Source: Rhodophyticola sp017644125
GTDB lineage: Bacteria; Pseudomonadota; Alphaproteobacteria; Rhodobacterales; Rhodobacteraceae
Assembly (NCBI RefSeq): GCF_042140125.1
Contig: NZ_CP159473.1
Reading direction: 5' to 3' (one strand)
DNA: 64,000 nt
In this document: positions 44,311-52,624 of the stretch, one piece after another
Position numbering within the stretch: position 1 is the first letter of the stretch
Layout: each line of letters starts with the position of its first letter
Program-made: the position numbers and the translations under genes
The notes under the pieces: model-generated
The model's database searches: none
Told to the model about the DNA's origin: nothing
The model's input: the letters and a program-made list of their open reading frames with translations, nothing else

Positions 44311-45174
44311 ATGTCTCTAGCGATCATAGGCTTAGGCAATATGGGCAGCGCCATCGCCGAGGCCGCGATAGCCGGCGGCCACCATGTGGCCGTATGGAAC
44401 CGCACCGCCGACAAGGCCGCGACATTCGCGGACCGGGCCACGGTGGCCGAGAGCGTGGCCGAAGCTATTGCCGCCACCGATATACAGGTCTGGGTGCTGT
44501 CCGACTACGAGACGACCGAGGCCGTGCTTGCAGAGACAGACGTGTCCGCCGCCCTCGCCGGCAAGACCTTCGTGCAGCTATGCAGCGGCACCCCGGCAGA
44601 AGCACGCGCGCTCAGCGCGAAGGTGACGGATCTGGGCGCGCGGTATCTCGACGGCAAGATTTTCACCTACCCGGCCAGGGTCGGCGCCGAAATGACCCGT
44701 TTCGCCTATTCCGGCGACGAAGCGATCTACAAGGCCTGCGCGCCGACGCTGATGACCTTCGGCGCAAGGTCAGGCTGGCTCGGGCCCGATCCGGGCTTTG
44801 CCGCGGCGGCAGACCTCGCCTGGCTGTCCTATCTTTACGGGTCCATGGTCGGTCTCTTTCAGGGCCTTGCCTTCACCCGGGCCGAGGGGATGCCGGACGA
44901 AGCGGTGTTCGGCTCCGTCCCGTCCTGGCTGGTGGAGATCGACGCGGAGGCCAGATACAGCAAGGACCTGATCGAACGGGGCGATTTCCACGGGGGGCAG
45001 GCGGAACTGGATGTGCATTTCGCGGCGATGCAGCACCTGCTGGACACCGCACAGGCCACAGGCATCTCCGACGCCTTTCCAAGGATGATCGTCGATGTCT
45101 TCGGCGAGGCGCTTGAGCGGGGGTATGGCGGCATGGAGATCACCGGCGGCCTAGACGTCTTCTGCAAACCCTAG
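44311..45174 (+). CDS. NAD(P)-dependent oxidoreductase, imine-reductase-like
   Basis: A 287-residue protein of the 6-phosphogluconate/3-hydroxyisobutyrate dehydrogenase superfamily. The Rossmann motif is IGLGNMGSA (about residues 5-13) and the VWNRT that follows is the phosphate-binding pattern of NADPH enzymes. The all-helical C-terminal domain lacks the usual catalytic Lys of HIBADH, and its form is closer to imine reductases. An amine/imine substrate would fit with the polyamine-type transporter remnant upstream. aaggatcag precedes the ATG. Confidence 0.78.
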   Translation: MSLAIIGLGNMGSAIAEAAIAGGHHVAVWNRTADKAATFADRATVAESVAEAIAATDIQVWVLSDYETTEAVLAETDVSAALAGKTFVQLCSGTPAEARALSAKVTDLGARYLDGKIFTYPARVGAEMTRFAYSGDEAIYKACAPTLMTFGARSGWLGPDPGFAAAADLAWLSYLYGSMVGLFQGLAFTRAEGMPDEAVFGSVPSWLVEIDAEARYSKDLIERGDFHGGQAELDVHFAAMQHLLDTAQATGISDAFPRMIVDVFGEALERGYGGMEITGGLDVFCKP

Positions 45175-45289
45175 CCGAGTATTTACTGCCCCTGCCCGAT
45201 TGCGATAAGCTGGCCCGACTGAAAGGGCCGTTATGGCGGTGAGCCATCGCCGCCGACCCTTTCCTGACGTCAAACGGAGGCAGGACCGC

Positions 45290-46054
45290 TTGCAGCGCAG
45301 GAAGCTCGAGAACCTCGTCGCCGTGATCACCGGCGCGTCCAACGGCTGCGGCCGGGCCGCGGTGCGGGAGTTCATCAAGGAAGGTGCCGCCGTGGTGGGC
45401 GCCGACCGGGATGAGGAAAACGGACACGCCCTGTCGGAGGAGTTGCAGAGCGACCGGTTTCTCTTCGTACCCGCCGATGTCTCCCGGTCCGGGCATGTAA
45501 AGGCGGTGGTGGAGGCGGCGCAGGCCAGCTTCGGCGGCATCGACATCCTGTTCAATCAGGCCGGCGAGATCCAGGTTCAGCCGCTTCTGCAGGTGACCGA
45601 GACCGATTTCGATTTTCTGATCAACAACAACGTGCGCAGCGTGGTCCTGATGACCCAGGCCTGCCTGCCCTCGATGCTGCAAAAGGGCCGCGGGGCGATC
45701 ATCACGACCTCCTCGGTCTCCGCCTCGACGGCCACGCCGATGGAGGCGATCTATTGCACCACCAAGGCCGCGGTCACGCAGTTCACCCGCTCCGTCGCGG
45801 TGGAGTTCCGGGACCGGGGCATCCGATCCAACGTGATCAGCCCCGGCTTTGTGCGCACCAAACACGGCGAGTTCGAGATGGAGCAGTTGCGGCAACTGAA
45901 CGTGCCCGCCAGCGAAGAGGATATCCGCACGCTGCAAGGGCGGATGTGCGAGCCCGAGGAGGTTGCCCGCGTCGCCGTTTTCCTGGCGTCCGACGACGCC
46001 AGTTTCATCAACGGGGCGGACATTACCGTCGACAACACATTTACAGTGATCTGA
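45290..46054 (+). CDS. Short-chain dehydrogenase/reductase
   Basis: A 254-residue SDR. Starting at TTG 45290 places acggaggcagg at the right spacing and begins the protein just before the first strand; an ATG at 45233 would add 19 basic residues and has no ribosome-binding site. ITGASNGCGRA is the cofactor motif, LFNQAG replaces NNAG, SSVSAS holds the Ser, and YCTTK is the Tyr-Lys pair. A close relative of the SDR at 41574. Followed 1 bp later by the GntR gene. Confidence 0.82.
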   Translation: MQRRKLENLVAVITGASNGCGRAAVREFIKEGAAVVGADRDEENGHALSEELQSDRFLFVPADVSRSGHVKAVVEAAQASFGGIDILFNQAGEIQVQPLLQVTETDFDFLINNNVRSVVLMTQACLPSMLQKGRGAIITTSSVSASTATPMEAIYCTTKAAVTQFTRSVAVEFRDRGIRSNVISPGFVRTKHGEFEMEQLRQLNVPASEEDIRTLQGRMCEPEEVARVAVFLASDDASFINGADITVDNTFTVI

Positions 46055-46055
46055 G

Positions 46056-46817
46056 ATGTTCTGGACCGGCATCCGCATCGAAGGCGCACCCTTTCACGGC
46101 ATCGCCTACGACCTGATCAAACGCCAGGTCGAGATCGGCGCGATGCGCCCGGGCGAGCAGTTTCCCGCAGAGCGCAAATTGTCGGAATCCCTGGGTATTT
46201 CGCGTGCGACCCTGCGCGAAGCGCTGAAACGGCTTGAGGCCGAGGGGTATCTGGTGTCCAGCCGGGGGGCCAAGGGGGGAAACTTTGTCGCCGACGAGGA
46301 TCAGATCAATCATCTGGCCCACACCTCCCTGCTGACCCGGCCCGATATGGCGTGGCGCAGTCTGGAGTATCTCAAGGCAATCCTCGAAGAGGCCGCGGTG
46401 CTGAGCTGTGAACGGCGCACACCGGCCGATCTGGCCGCGCTCGAAACCGCGCTTGGCATGCTGGACCCGGCCCAGCAGGCGGGGGATCTCCGCGAGGCGC
46501 AATACCTGTTCTTCTCGACCCTTGGGCACAGTTCGCGGAACCCGTTTTTTGTGGAGGGGATCGAGCGGGCCCTTGCGGGTCTGAACACGCCCGTGCGCCC
46601 GGACAGCGTGGCGGATCGCGTGGCCGAATGGCGCCCGATCTGGCGCGCCCTTGCCGATGCGGTGGGCAACCGGCTGCCGGACGCGGCGGCGAAATCGGCG
46701 CGGCGTCTCTTTGACGTCAAGTCGCGTGAGGTGATCGCGGCCATGACCGCAACCGCGCTGAACGACCCGCCCGATGCAGATGGAAGCAACGAGGCGACCG
46801 AGGGTGCCTTGAACTGA
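46056..46817 (+). CDS. GntR-family regulator (FCD type)
   Basis: A 253-residue regulator. The winged helix (about residues 14-80) has RPGEQFPAERKLSESLGISRATLREALKRLEAEGYL with SSRGAKGG as wing. The rest is an all-helical FCD ligand domain (ATALDEAAV-like LKAILEEAAVLSCERR) with His-containing TLGHSSRNPFF for the metal/acid site. It ends the SDR operon and is the likely regulator of the flanking divergent genes. Confidence 0.88.
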   Translation: MFWTGIRIEGAPFHGIAYDLIKRQVEIGAMRPGEQFPAERKLSESLGISRATLREALKRLEAEGYLVSSRGAKGGNFVADEDQINHLAHTSLLTRPDMAWRSLEYLKAILEEAAVLSCERRTPADLAALETALGMLDPAQQAGDLREAQYLFFSTLGHSSRNPFFVEGIERALAGLNTPVRPDSVADRVAEWRPIWRALADAVGNRLPDAAAKSARRLFDVKSREVIAAMTATALNDPPDADGSNEATEGALN

Positions 46818-46950
46818 GCAGCCGGTTCAGATGCCGCTCCGGACCGCTCGGGAGCAGCCTGTCTACGGGCGCCACAACCTCCCTGCGCAAGCGCATATCG
46901 GTCGCCGGTTCGGGCGCGCGATGTCTGACGGCCCATGGGCGCACAGGATC

Positions 46951-48666
46951 TCAGGCGGTCAGTTCGACCGGCGGGGTTTCATTACCCAGAACGCTGGTCC
47001 GTGACAGTGGCTCGCCGGTCGGCACCGGGGCATCGGCCGGGGCCAGCAGCTGTTTGCCAAGGATCAGATCGGCGGCCCGCTCGGCAATCATGATCGTCGT
47101 GGCATTGGTATTGGCGCTGACGATCGAGGGCATCACGGAGGCGTCGACCACGCGCAGCCCCTCGGTCCCGTGAACCCGGAGTTCCGGGTCGACCACGGCC
47201 ATCCGGTCCGTCCCCATCTTGCAGGTGCCGCAAAGGTGAAAATCGCCCGCGGTATTGTCGCGGATATAGTGGTCGAGCGCTTCACGGGAGGCCACGCCGG
47301 GCCCCGGGTCGACCTCCCTGACGCCAAACCGGGCATTGGCCTTCTGCGAGGCGATCAGCCGCCCAACCTCGATGGCGTTGCGCATTTGCTGCATGTCGTG
47401 GTCGGTCGAAAGGAAATTCGACATAAGGCGCGGTTGATCCATCGGGTTGGCGGAGCGCAGTTTCAGCCAGCCCGACCGTTCGATCCGGGTGGGGCCGATG
47501 CAATAGGTAAAGCCGTGCAAATCGGGGCTGAGACCGTCATCATGGTCCATCACAACCGGCAAGTACTGGATATACATATCCGGGTGTCGCACGGCGGGGT
47601 CGGAACGCACGAGGGCCGCGGCCTCCACATTGTTGGTGGCCCCGGCGCCGGACTGGGTGGTGACCCACTGCGCGCCGGTGAACAGCATCAGATCCTTGCG
47701 CATGTAGCGCGACATCGAAATGGGCTTGTCCACATGGAACTTCATGTAGACCAGCGGATGGTCCTGCATGTTCTGGCCCACGCCGGGCAAGTCGGTGCGG
47801 CAGTCGATCCCCATCTCGCGCAGGTGATCCGCCGGGCCGATGCCCGACAGCATCAGCATCTGCGGGCTGCCCGCCGCGCCCGTGGTCAGGATCACCTCCC
47901 GTTCGGCGCGGGCGGAATATCCGTGGTCCCCGAAGCGGGAGAAGTTGACCCCCACGACCCGGTTGCCTTCGTGGATCAGACCGCTGGCCTGGGCCTGGTC
48001 GATCACGGTGAGGTTCTTGCGGTGCCGGTTGGGGCGGATATAGGCCTGCGCGGTGGAGGCGCGCACGCCGTTGTGGACGTTCATCTGAAGGTGCCCCATC
48101 CCCTCGGGCTGGGCACCGTTCAGATCGTCGGAAACCGGATAACCGGCCTCAGAGCCCGCCTCGATGAAGGCGTCATAGAGCGGGGTGGGAAAGCTGCCCT
48201 TCCGGACCGAGATCGGCCCCGAGCCCCCGCGATAGGTGCCTTCACCGCCTTCCCATCGCTCCAGACGCTTGTAATAGGGCAGAACATTCTGCCAGGACCA
48301 GCCCGCCGCACCCTCGTCGACCCAACGCTGGAAATCCAGCGGATGCCCGCGCAGAAAGACCATGCCGTTGATGCTGGACGAGCCGCCAAGCACCTTGCCT
48401 CGCGGCTGGAAGATACGGCGGCCGTGCATCGTGGGCTCGGGCTCCCCCTCCATCATCCAGTTGTATTTCTCGTTTCGCCAAACCCAGTCGAAGGCGGCGG
48501 GCATTTCGATCTTCCAGTAATCCGTGAGCCCGCCACGGCTCTTGCCCGCCTCGATCAGCACGACCCTGATCGTGGGATCCTCGGACAATCGGGCCGCCAG
48601 AGCGCAGCCGGCGGAGCCACCCCCGACCACGACATAATCGGCAATTGCGGTCTTGTCCTTGTCCAT
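46951..48666 (-). CDS. GMC-family FAD oxidoreductase (choline/alcohol dehydrogenase-like)
   Basis: A 571-residue flavoprotein of the glucose-methanol-choline family. ADYVVVGGGSAGCALAARLSED binds FAD, PRGKVLGGSSSINGMVFLRG is GMC signature 1, TTGAAGSPQMLMLSGIGP is signature 2, and the active-site His are in TAGDFHLCGTCKMG and SANTNATTIMIAERAADLI. It probably oxidises an alcohol or choline-type compound to an aldehyde. Encoded downstream of a HbpS-like gene on the same strand. Confidence 0.92.
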   Translation of the reverse strand: MDKDKTAIADYVVVGGGSAGCALAARLSEDPTIRVVLIEAGKSRGGLTDYWKIEMPAAFDWVWRNEKYNWMMEGEPEPTMHGRRIFQPRGKVLGGSSSINGMVFLRGHPLDFQRWVDEGAAGWSWQNVLPYYKRLERWEGGEGTYRGGSGPISVRKGSFPTPLYDAFIEAGSEAGYPVSDDLNGAQPEGMGHLQMNVHNGVRASTAQAYIRPNRHRKNLTVIDQAQASGLIHEGNRVVGVNFSRFGDHGYSARAEREVILTTGAAGSPQMLMLSGIGPADHLREMGIDCRTDLPGVGQNMQDHPLVYMKFHVDKPISMSRYMRKDLMLFTGAQWVTTQSGAGATNNVEAAALVRSDPAVRHPDMYIQYLPVVMDHDDGLSPDLHGFTYCIGPTRIERSGWLKLRSANPMDQPRLMSNFLSTDHDMQQMRNAIEVGRLIASQKANARFGVREVDPGPGVASREALDHYIRDNTAGDFHLCGTCKMGTDRMAVVDPELRVHGTEGLRVVDASVMPSIVSANTNATTIMIAERAADLILGKQLLAPADAPVPTGEPLSRTSVLGNETPPVELTA

Positions 48667-48728
48667 CGCGACACCCTTTCGGCCGTGGGTTCTGAAGCTG
48701 TGGCGCGCTCTGCCCGCCGGTCCGAGTT

Positions 48729-49139
48729 TCAGCCCGGGAAGGCGGCCAGCATGGCCTGTGCGATCAGCACGTCATGCTCCACCGGCCCGCCGGAAACACC
48801 AACGGCACCGATGCACCTGCCCGCCCTTTCGACCGGAAAGCCACCTGCGATGGCGGTGAAGCTGCGCCCGCGCCCGGCCGTTTCCAGGTTGAAGATCTCA
48901 CCGCCCGGCTGGACATCCGCCGACAGATCGCCATTGGGCATCTTGAAGGCGGCGGCGGTGTAGGCCTTGGTCAGCGCGATCTCGGCGGTGCCGAACATCG
49001 CCTCGTCGCTGCGGGCAAAGCCTGCGATATTGCCGCCCTGATCGACGATCGAAACGCAGGAGGGCTCCTCCAGCTCGGCGGCCTTGGCCAGTCCGGCGGC
49101 CAGCATCGCCATGATCTCGTCGCTGGTGATGTCAGTCAT
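48729..49139 (-). CDS. HbpS/GlcG-family protein
   Basis: A 136-residue protein of the GlcG/HbpS (DUF336) family, with PSCVSIVDQGGNIAGFARSDEAMFGTAEIALTKAYTAAAF and GGFPVERAGRCIGAVGVSGG. HbpS proteins bind haem or cobalamin-type cofactors; GlcG is linked to glycolate genes. The start at 49139 has ggggagatcacgg. A palindrome lies just upstream. It often accompanies oxidoreductases, which fits the GMC gene 62 bp downstream. Confidence 0.85.
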   Translation of the reverse strand: MTDITSDEIMAMLAAGLAKAAELEEPSCVSIVDQGGNIAGFARSDEAMFGTAEIALTKAYTAAAFKMPNGDLSADVQPGGEIFNLETAGRGRSFTAIAGGFPVERAGRCIGAVGVSGGPVEHDVLIAQAMLAAFPG

Positions 49140-49154
49140 GTCCGTGATCTCCCC

Positions 49155-49177
49155 AATGGTTCTTAATATAGACCATT
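49155..49177. promoter_or_regulatory. Palindrome upstream of HbpS-like gene
   Basis: AATGGT (49155-49160) and ACCATT (49172-49177) flank an AT-rich 11-bp centre, 16 bp before the HbpS-like start. The ATGGT..ACCAT style resembles the sites near 42.4 and 42.7 kb, so the same GntR regulator might bind. Confidence 0.45.
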
Positions 49178-49266
49178 TGGGAGTGGCGCGGTCTGTCAAG
49201 CCGAAATCCCTCAACCATCCCGCCGGCGAAATGCGCAGGCCGGCGCAACGCCGGACGCGCCGCATC

Positions 49267-50151
49267 TCACGCCACAGGCGCGTCCAGCCAGGCGATGAGC
49301 TTTTCCAGCGCCGCACTTGGCTGGGAATTCGCTTGCCAAACAAGGTAGTAGGCCCCGCCCGCCGGGACGGGCCTGTCATCCAGAGGCGCCAGGCGACCGG
49401 CGGCGATCTCTGCTTCTGCCAGATATTCCGGCATCAAGGCGACGCCAAGCCCCGCCGCCGTGGCCGCCGCAAGGCTGGCGAATTGGTCAAAAACCATACC
49501 TCTGAGCCGGGTCGCAGGTACGCCCTTGGCCGCAAACCACTCCTCCCAACCGCCCGGCCGGCTGTCGAGATGCAAAAGCCGGGCATTGAGCAGAGACGCA
49601 GGCTCGGGCAGTGCGGCGGGTGCCGCCGAGGCCGCGCAGACCGGGACCATCCGCTCCCGCGCCAGTTCCAGATACCTGACCCCGGGCCAGTCCCGCGCGC
49701 CGTAGTGCAAGGCCGCATCGAAGCTTTCGAGGTCGAAATCGAAGGGCGAGAGGCGCGCGCGCTGGTTGATGTAGATATCCGGGTTCCGGTCGCAGAACCC
49801 CTTGAGCCGGGGGGTCAGCCAGACCGCGCCGAAGGTGGGCAGGACGGCAAGGTTGATGATATCGCGGTTCCCGCCCGCCTTGATCTCCAGCGAGGCTTTG
49901 GCGAGGCCATGCAGGACCTGACGCACCGAGGCCGCGTAGCGGGCCCCCGCCTTGGTCAGCGCGAGCCCCTTGCCATCCCGGACGAACATCGACACGCCCA
50001 ACTGCTCTTCGAGCACCTTCAGCTGACGGCTGATCGCAGAATGGGTGAGCGACAGTTCCTCCGCGGCGGCAACCGCGGTGCCAAGCCGGTCGAACGCCTC
50101 AAGCGCGAGCAGCGAACTGATCGAGGGCAGAAATCGCCGGGGCGCGATCAT
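49267..50151 (-). CDS. LysR-family regulator
   Basis: A 294-residue LTTR. The start at 50151 (MIAPRRFLPSISSLLALEAF) has ggaggattcgtcac. HTH: GTAVAAAEELSLTHSAISRQLKVLEEQLGVSMFVRDG. It resembles the GcvA/AmpR branch (SLLALEAFDRLGT, LPTFGAVWLTPRL). It is divergent from a six-gene catabolic operon (50261-58631), so it likely activates that operon with a lysine-pathway intermediate. Confidence 0.9.
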   Translation of the reverse strand: MIAPRRFLPSISSLLALEAFDRLGTAVAAAEELSLTHSAISRQLKVLEEQLGVSMFVRDGKGLALTKAGARYAASVRQVLHGLAKASLEIKAGGNRDIINLAVLPTFGAVWLTPRLKGFCDRNPDIYINQRARLSPFDFDLESFDAALHYGARDWPGVRYLELARERMVPVCAASAAPAALPEPASLLNARLLHLDSRPGGWEEWFAAKGVPATRLRGMVFDQFASLAAATAAGLGVALMPEYLAEAEIAAGRLAPLDDRPVPAGGAYYLVWQANSQPSAALEKLIAWLDAPVA

Positions 50152-50260
50152 GTGACGAATCCTCCAACCATTGTTCAGAACCTTCAATATTCCATGGTGA
50201 GTGGTTTTGGTAGGTTGGCGGTACAAGTCAGTTTCAGGGCGCGTCAGGGGGACAGGGATC

Positions 50261-51430
50261 ATGGCGTTTCACCGGGCAAAGCGCATCGCGGCGATCGAGG
50301 TATCCGAGATCGCCCGCCTGACCGAGGCCGCGGCTGAAATGCGGGCCGAGGGAATCGATGTTGTGGCGCTGTCGACCGGAGAGCCGGACTTTGCAACGCC
50401 CGCCCATGTGATCGAGGCCGCCCATGCCGCCGCCCTGCAAGGCCAGACCCGTTATCCCGCGACCCGTGGCACAGCGCCCCTGCGCGCAGCCATCGCGGAG
50501 GTCGCGGGGGCCGACCCGGCCGAGGTGATCGTCTCCACCGGGGCCAAGCAGGTGCTGGCCAACGCCATGCTCGCCAGTCTCGATCCCGGGGACGAGGTGA
50601 TCATCCCCGCGCCCTACTGGACCAGCTATCCCGATATTGTGGCCATGGCCGGGGGGCGGCCGGTAGCAGTGGCCTGCCCGATGGCGCAGGGCTTCAAGCT
50701 GACGCCGGAAGCACTGGCCGCCGCCATCACGCCCCGCGCCCGCTGGCTGGTCCTGAACACCCCCTCCAACCCCTCCGGCGCGCTTTATTCAGAGGCCGAG
50801 CTCGGCGCTCTGGCGGAGGTTCTGGGACAGCATCCAGATATCATGGTGCTGGCCGATGAAATCTACGCCCATCTGGCCTATACCGCCTTCCGGTCGTTCC
50901 GGGACGTGGCCCCCGCCCTGCGGGACCGCGTTCTGATCGTCAACGGCGTGTCGAAGGCCTATGCCATGACCGGCTGGCGGATCGGCTGGGGGGTCGGGCC
51001 GCGCCCGCTGATCGACGCGATGACCGCGGTGCAGGGGCAGATCACCTCGGGCGCCTCGTCGATATCGCAGGCCGCGGCGCTGGCCGCGCTTACCGGTCCG
51101 CAGGATCTGCTGGCCGAGCGGCTGGCCGTGCTGCGCGACCGGCGCGACGGCGTCGTGGCGCGACTGGCCGCGATGCCGGGGGTCAGATGCCCGGTACCCG
51201 ATGGCGCCTTCTACGTCTTTCCCAATGTGGAGGACGCCATGGCCCGGCTCGGCTTCGACACCGATGGGGCCTTTTGCGCGGCCCTCTTGGAGCACCGGCA
51301 ACTGGCCGTGGTGCCGGGCAGCGCCTTCGGGCTGCCGGGGCATCTGCGGCTTTCCTTCGCCTATTCCACCGAAGATCTCGATCGCGGCCTGAGCCGTATC
51401 GCCGAATTTCTGGGAGCCGAGCATGCTTGA
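50261..51430 (+). CDS. Class I/II aminotransferase (aspartate/2-aminoadipate-type)
   Basis: A 389-residue fold-type I PLP enzyme. STGEPDFATPAHV, NTPSNPSGALYS, ADEIYAHLAYT, SKAYAMTGWRIGW with the Schiff-base Lys in NGVSKAYAM, and the C-terminal Arg in LRLSFAYS that binds carboxylate. It is of the AspC-like I-gamma subgroup common in alphaproteobacteria. Given glutaryl-CoA dehydrogenase and ALDH7 genes in the same operon, conversion of 2-aminoadipate to 2-oxoadipate is the suggested job. Overlaps the next gene by 8 bp. Confidence 0.85.
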   Translation: MAFHRAKRIAAIEVSEIARLTEAAAEMRAEGIDVVALSTGEPDFATPAHVIEAAHAAALQGQTRYPATRGTAPLRAAIAEVAGADPAEVIVSTGAKQVLANAMLASLDPGDEVIIPAPYWTSYPDIVAMAGGRPVAVACPMAQGFKLTPEALAAAITPRARWLVLNTPSNPSGALYSEAELGALAEVLGQHPDIMVLADEIYAHLAYTAFRSFRDVAPALRDRVLIVNGVSKAYAMTGWRIGWGVGPRPLIDAMTAVQGQITSGASSISQAAALAALTGPQDLLAERLAVLRDRRDGVVARLAAMPGVRCPVPDGAFYVFPNVEDAMARLGFDTDGAFCAALLEHRQLAVVPGSAFGLPGHLRLSFAYSTEDLDRGLSRIAEFLGAEHA

Positions 51431-52616
51431 CGTGGCCATCCCCACCTTCGATCCCAAGGATCCGTTCCTGCTGACCCGGCAACTTGAGGAAGAGGAGCGG
51501 CTGATCGCCGAAAGCGCCCGCGCCTTTTGCCGGGAGTATTTGGCCCCGCGGGTGAAAAAGGCCTACGAGACCGAGGAGTCGGACCGCACCATCCTCCAGG
51601 AGATGGGCGCCCATGGACTGCTCGGCGTGACCCTGCCCGAAAGCGCCGGAGGCCTGGACGCGGGCTATGTCGCCTATGGGCTGATCGCCCGCGAGGTGGA
51701 GCGGATCGACAGCGGCTATCGCTCCATGATGTCGGTGCAGTCGAGCCTCGTGATCCACCCGATCCACGCCTATGGCAGCCGGGCTCAGCGCGACAGATAC
51801 CTGCCAAAGCTGATCAGCGGGGAATGGGTCGGCTGCTTTGGCCTGACGGAGCCCGATGCCGGATCGGACCCGGGCGGGATGACCACCCGCGCGGAAAAGA
51901 TCAAGGGTGGCTACCGTCTGACCGGCAGCAAGACGTGGATTTCGAACGCCCCCATCGCGGATGTCTTCGTGATCTGGGCCAAATCCGATGCCCATGAGGG
52001 CAAGATCCGCGGCTTTGTGCTGGAGCGCGGAATGGCCAAGCTCTCGGCACCCCGGATCGGCCACAAGCTGTCGCTGAGGGCTTCGGTCACCGGCGAGATC
52101 GTGATGGACGGGGTGGAGGTCGGCGACGACGCGCTCCTGCCGGGGGCGGAAGGGCTCAAGGGGCCCTTCGGCTGCCTGAACCGCGCGCGCTACGGCATTG
52201 CATGGGGCGTCATGGGCGCGGCGGAGGCCTGCTGGCATGCGGCCCTGCAATACGGCCTCGACCGTGTGCAGTTCGGCAGGCCGCTCGCCGCCACGCAGCT
52301 TTACCAGAAGAAGCTCGCCGACATGCAGACGGAGATCGCGCTTGGCCTGCAGGCCAATCTGCGGGTGGGACGGCTCTTTGACGAGAACCGTGCCGCGCCG
52401 GAAGTGGTCTCGCTGATCAAGCGAAACAACTGCGGCAAGGCCCTCGACATCGCCCGCGCCGCCCGGGACATGCACGGAGGCAATGGGATTTCCGGCGAAT
52501 TTCCGGTGATGCGGCACATGATCAACCTTGAGACGGTGAACACCTATGAGGGGACGCATGACATTCACGCCCTGATCCTCGGGCGCGCGCAGACCGGGCT
52601 TCAGGCGTTCATGTGA
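51423..52616 (+). CDS. gcdH: Glutaryl-CoA dehydrogenase
   Basis: A 397-residue acyl-CoA dehydrogenase. The start FDPKDPFLLTRQLEEEERLI, then GYVAYGLIAREVERIDSGYRSMMSVQSSLV, GCFGLTEPDAGSDPGGM and WAKSDAHEGKIRGF are specific for glutaryl-CoA dehydrogenases. The catalytic Glu is in NTYEGTHDIH, near residue 372. It oxidatively decarboxylates glutaryl-CoA to crotonyl-CoA with electrons passed to ETF. It overlaps the aminotransferase gene and is followed after 8 bp by the E1 gene. Confidence 0.9.
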   Translation: MLDVAIPTFDPKDPFLLTRQLEEEERLIAESARAFCREYLAPRVKKAYETEESDRTILQEMGAHGLLGVTLPESAGGLDAGYVAYGLIAREVERIDSGYRSMMSVQSSLVIHPIHAYGSRAQRDRYLPKLISGEWVGCFGLTEPDAGSDPGGMTTRAEKIKGGYRLTGSKTWISNAPIADVFVIWAKSDAHEGKIRGFVLERGMAKLSAPRIGHKLSLRASVTGEIVMDGVEVGDDALLPGAEGLKGPFGCLNRARYGIAWGVMGAAEACWHAALQYGLDRVQFGRPLAATQLYQKKLADMQTEIALGLQANLRVGRLFDENRAAPEVVSLIKRNNCGKALDIARAARDMHGGNGISGEFPVMRHMINLETVNTYEGTHDIHALILGRAQTGLQAFM

Positions 52617-52624
52617 GGTTGGCC

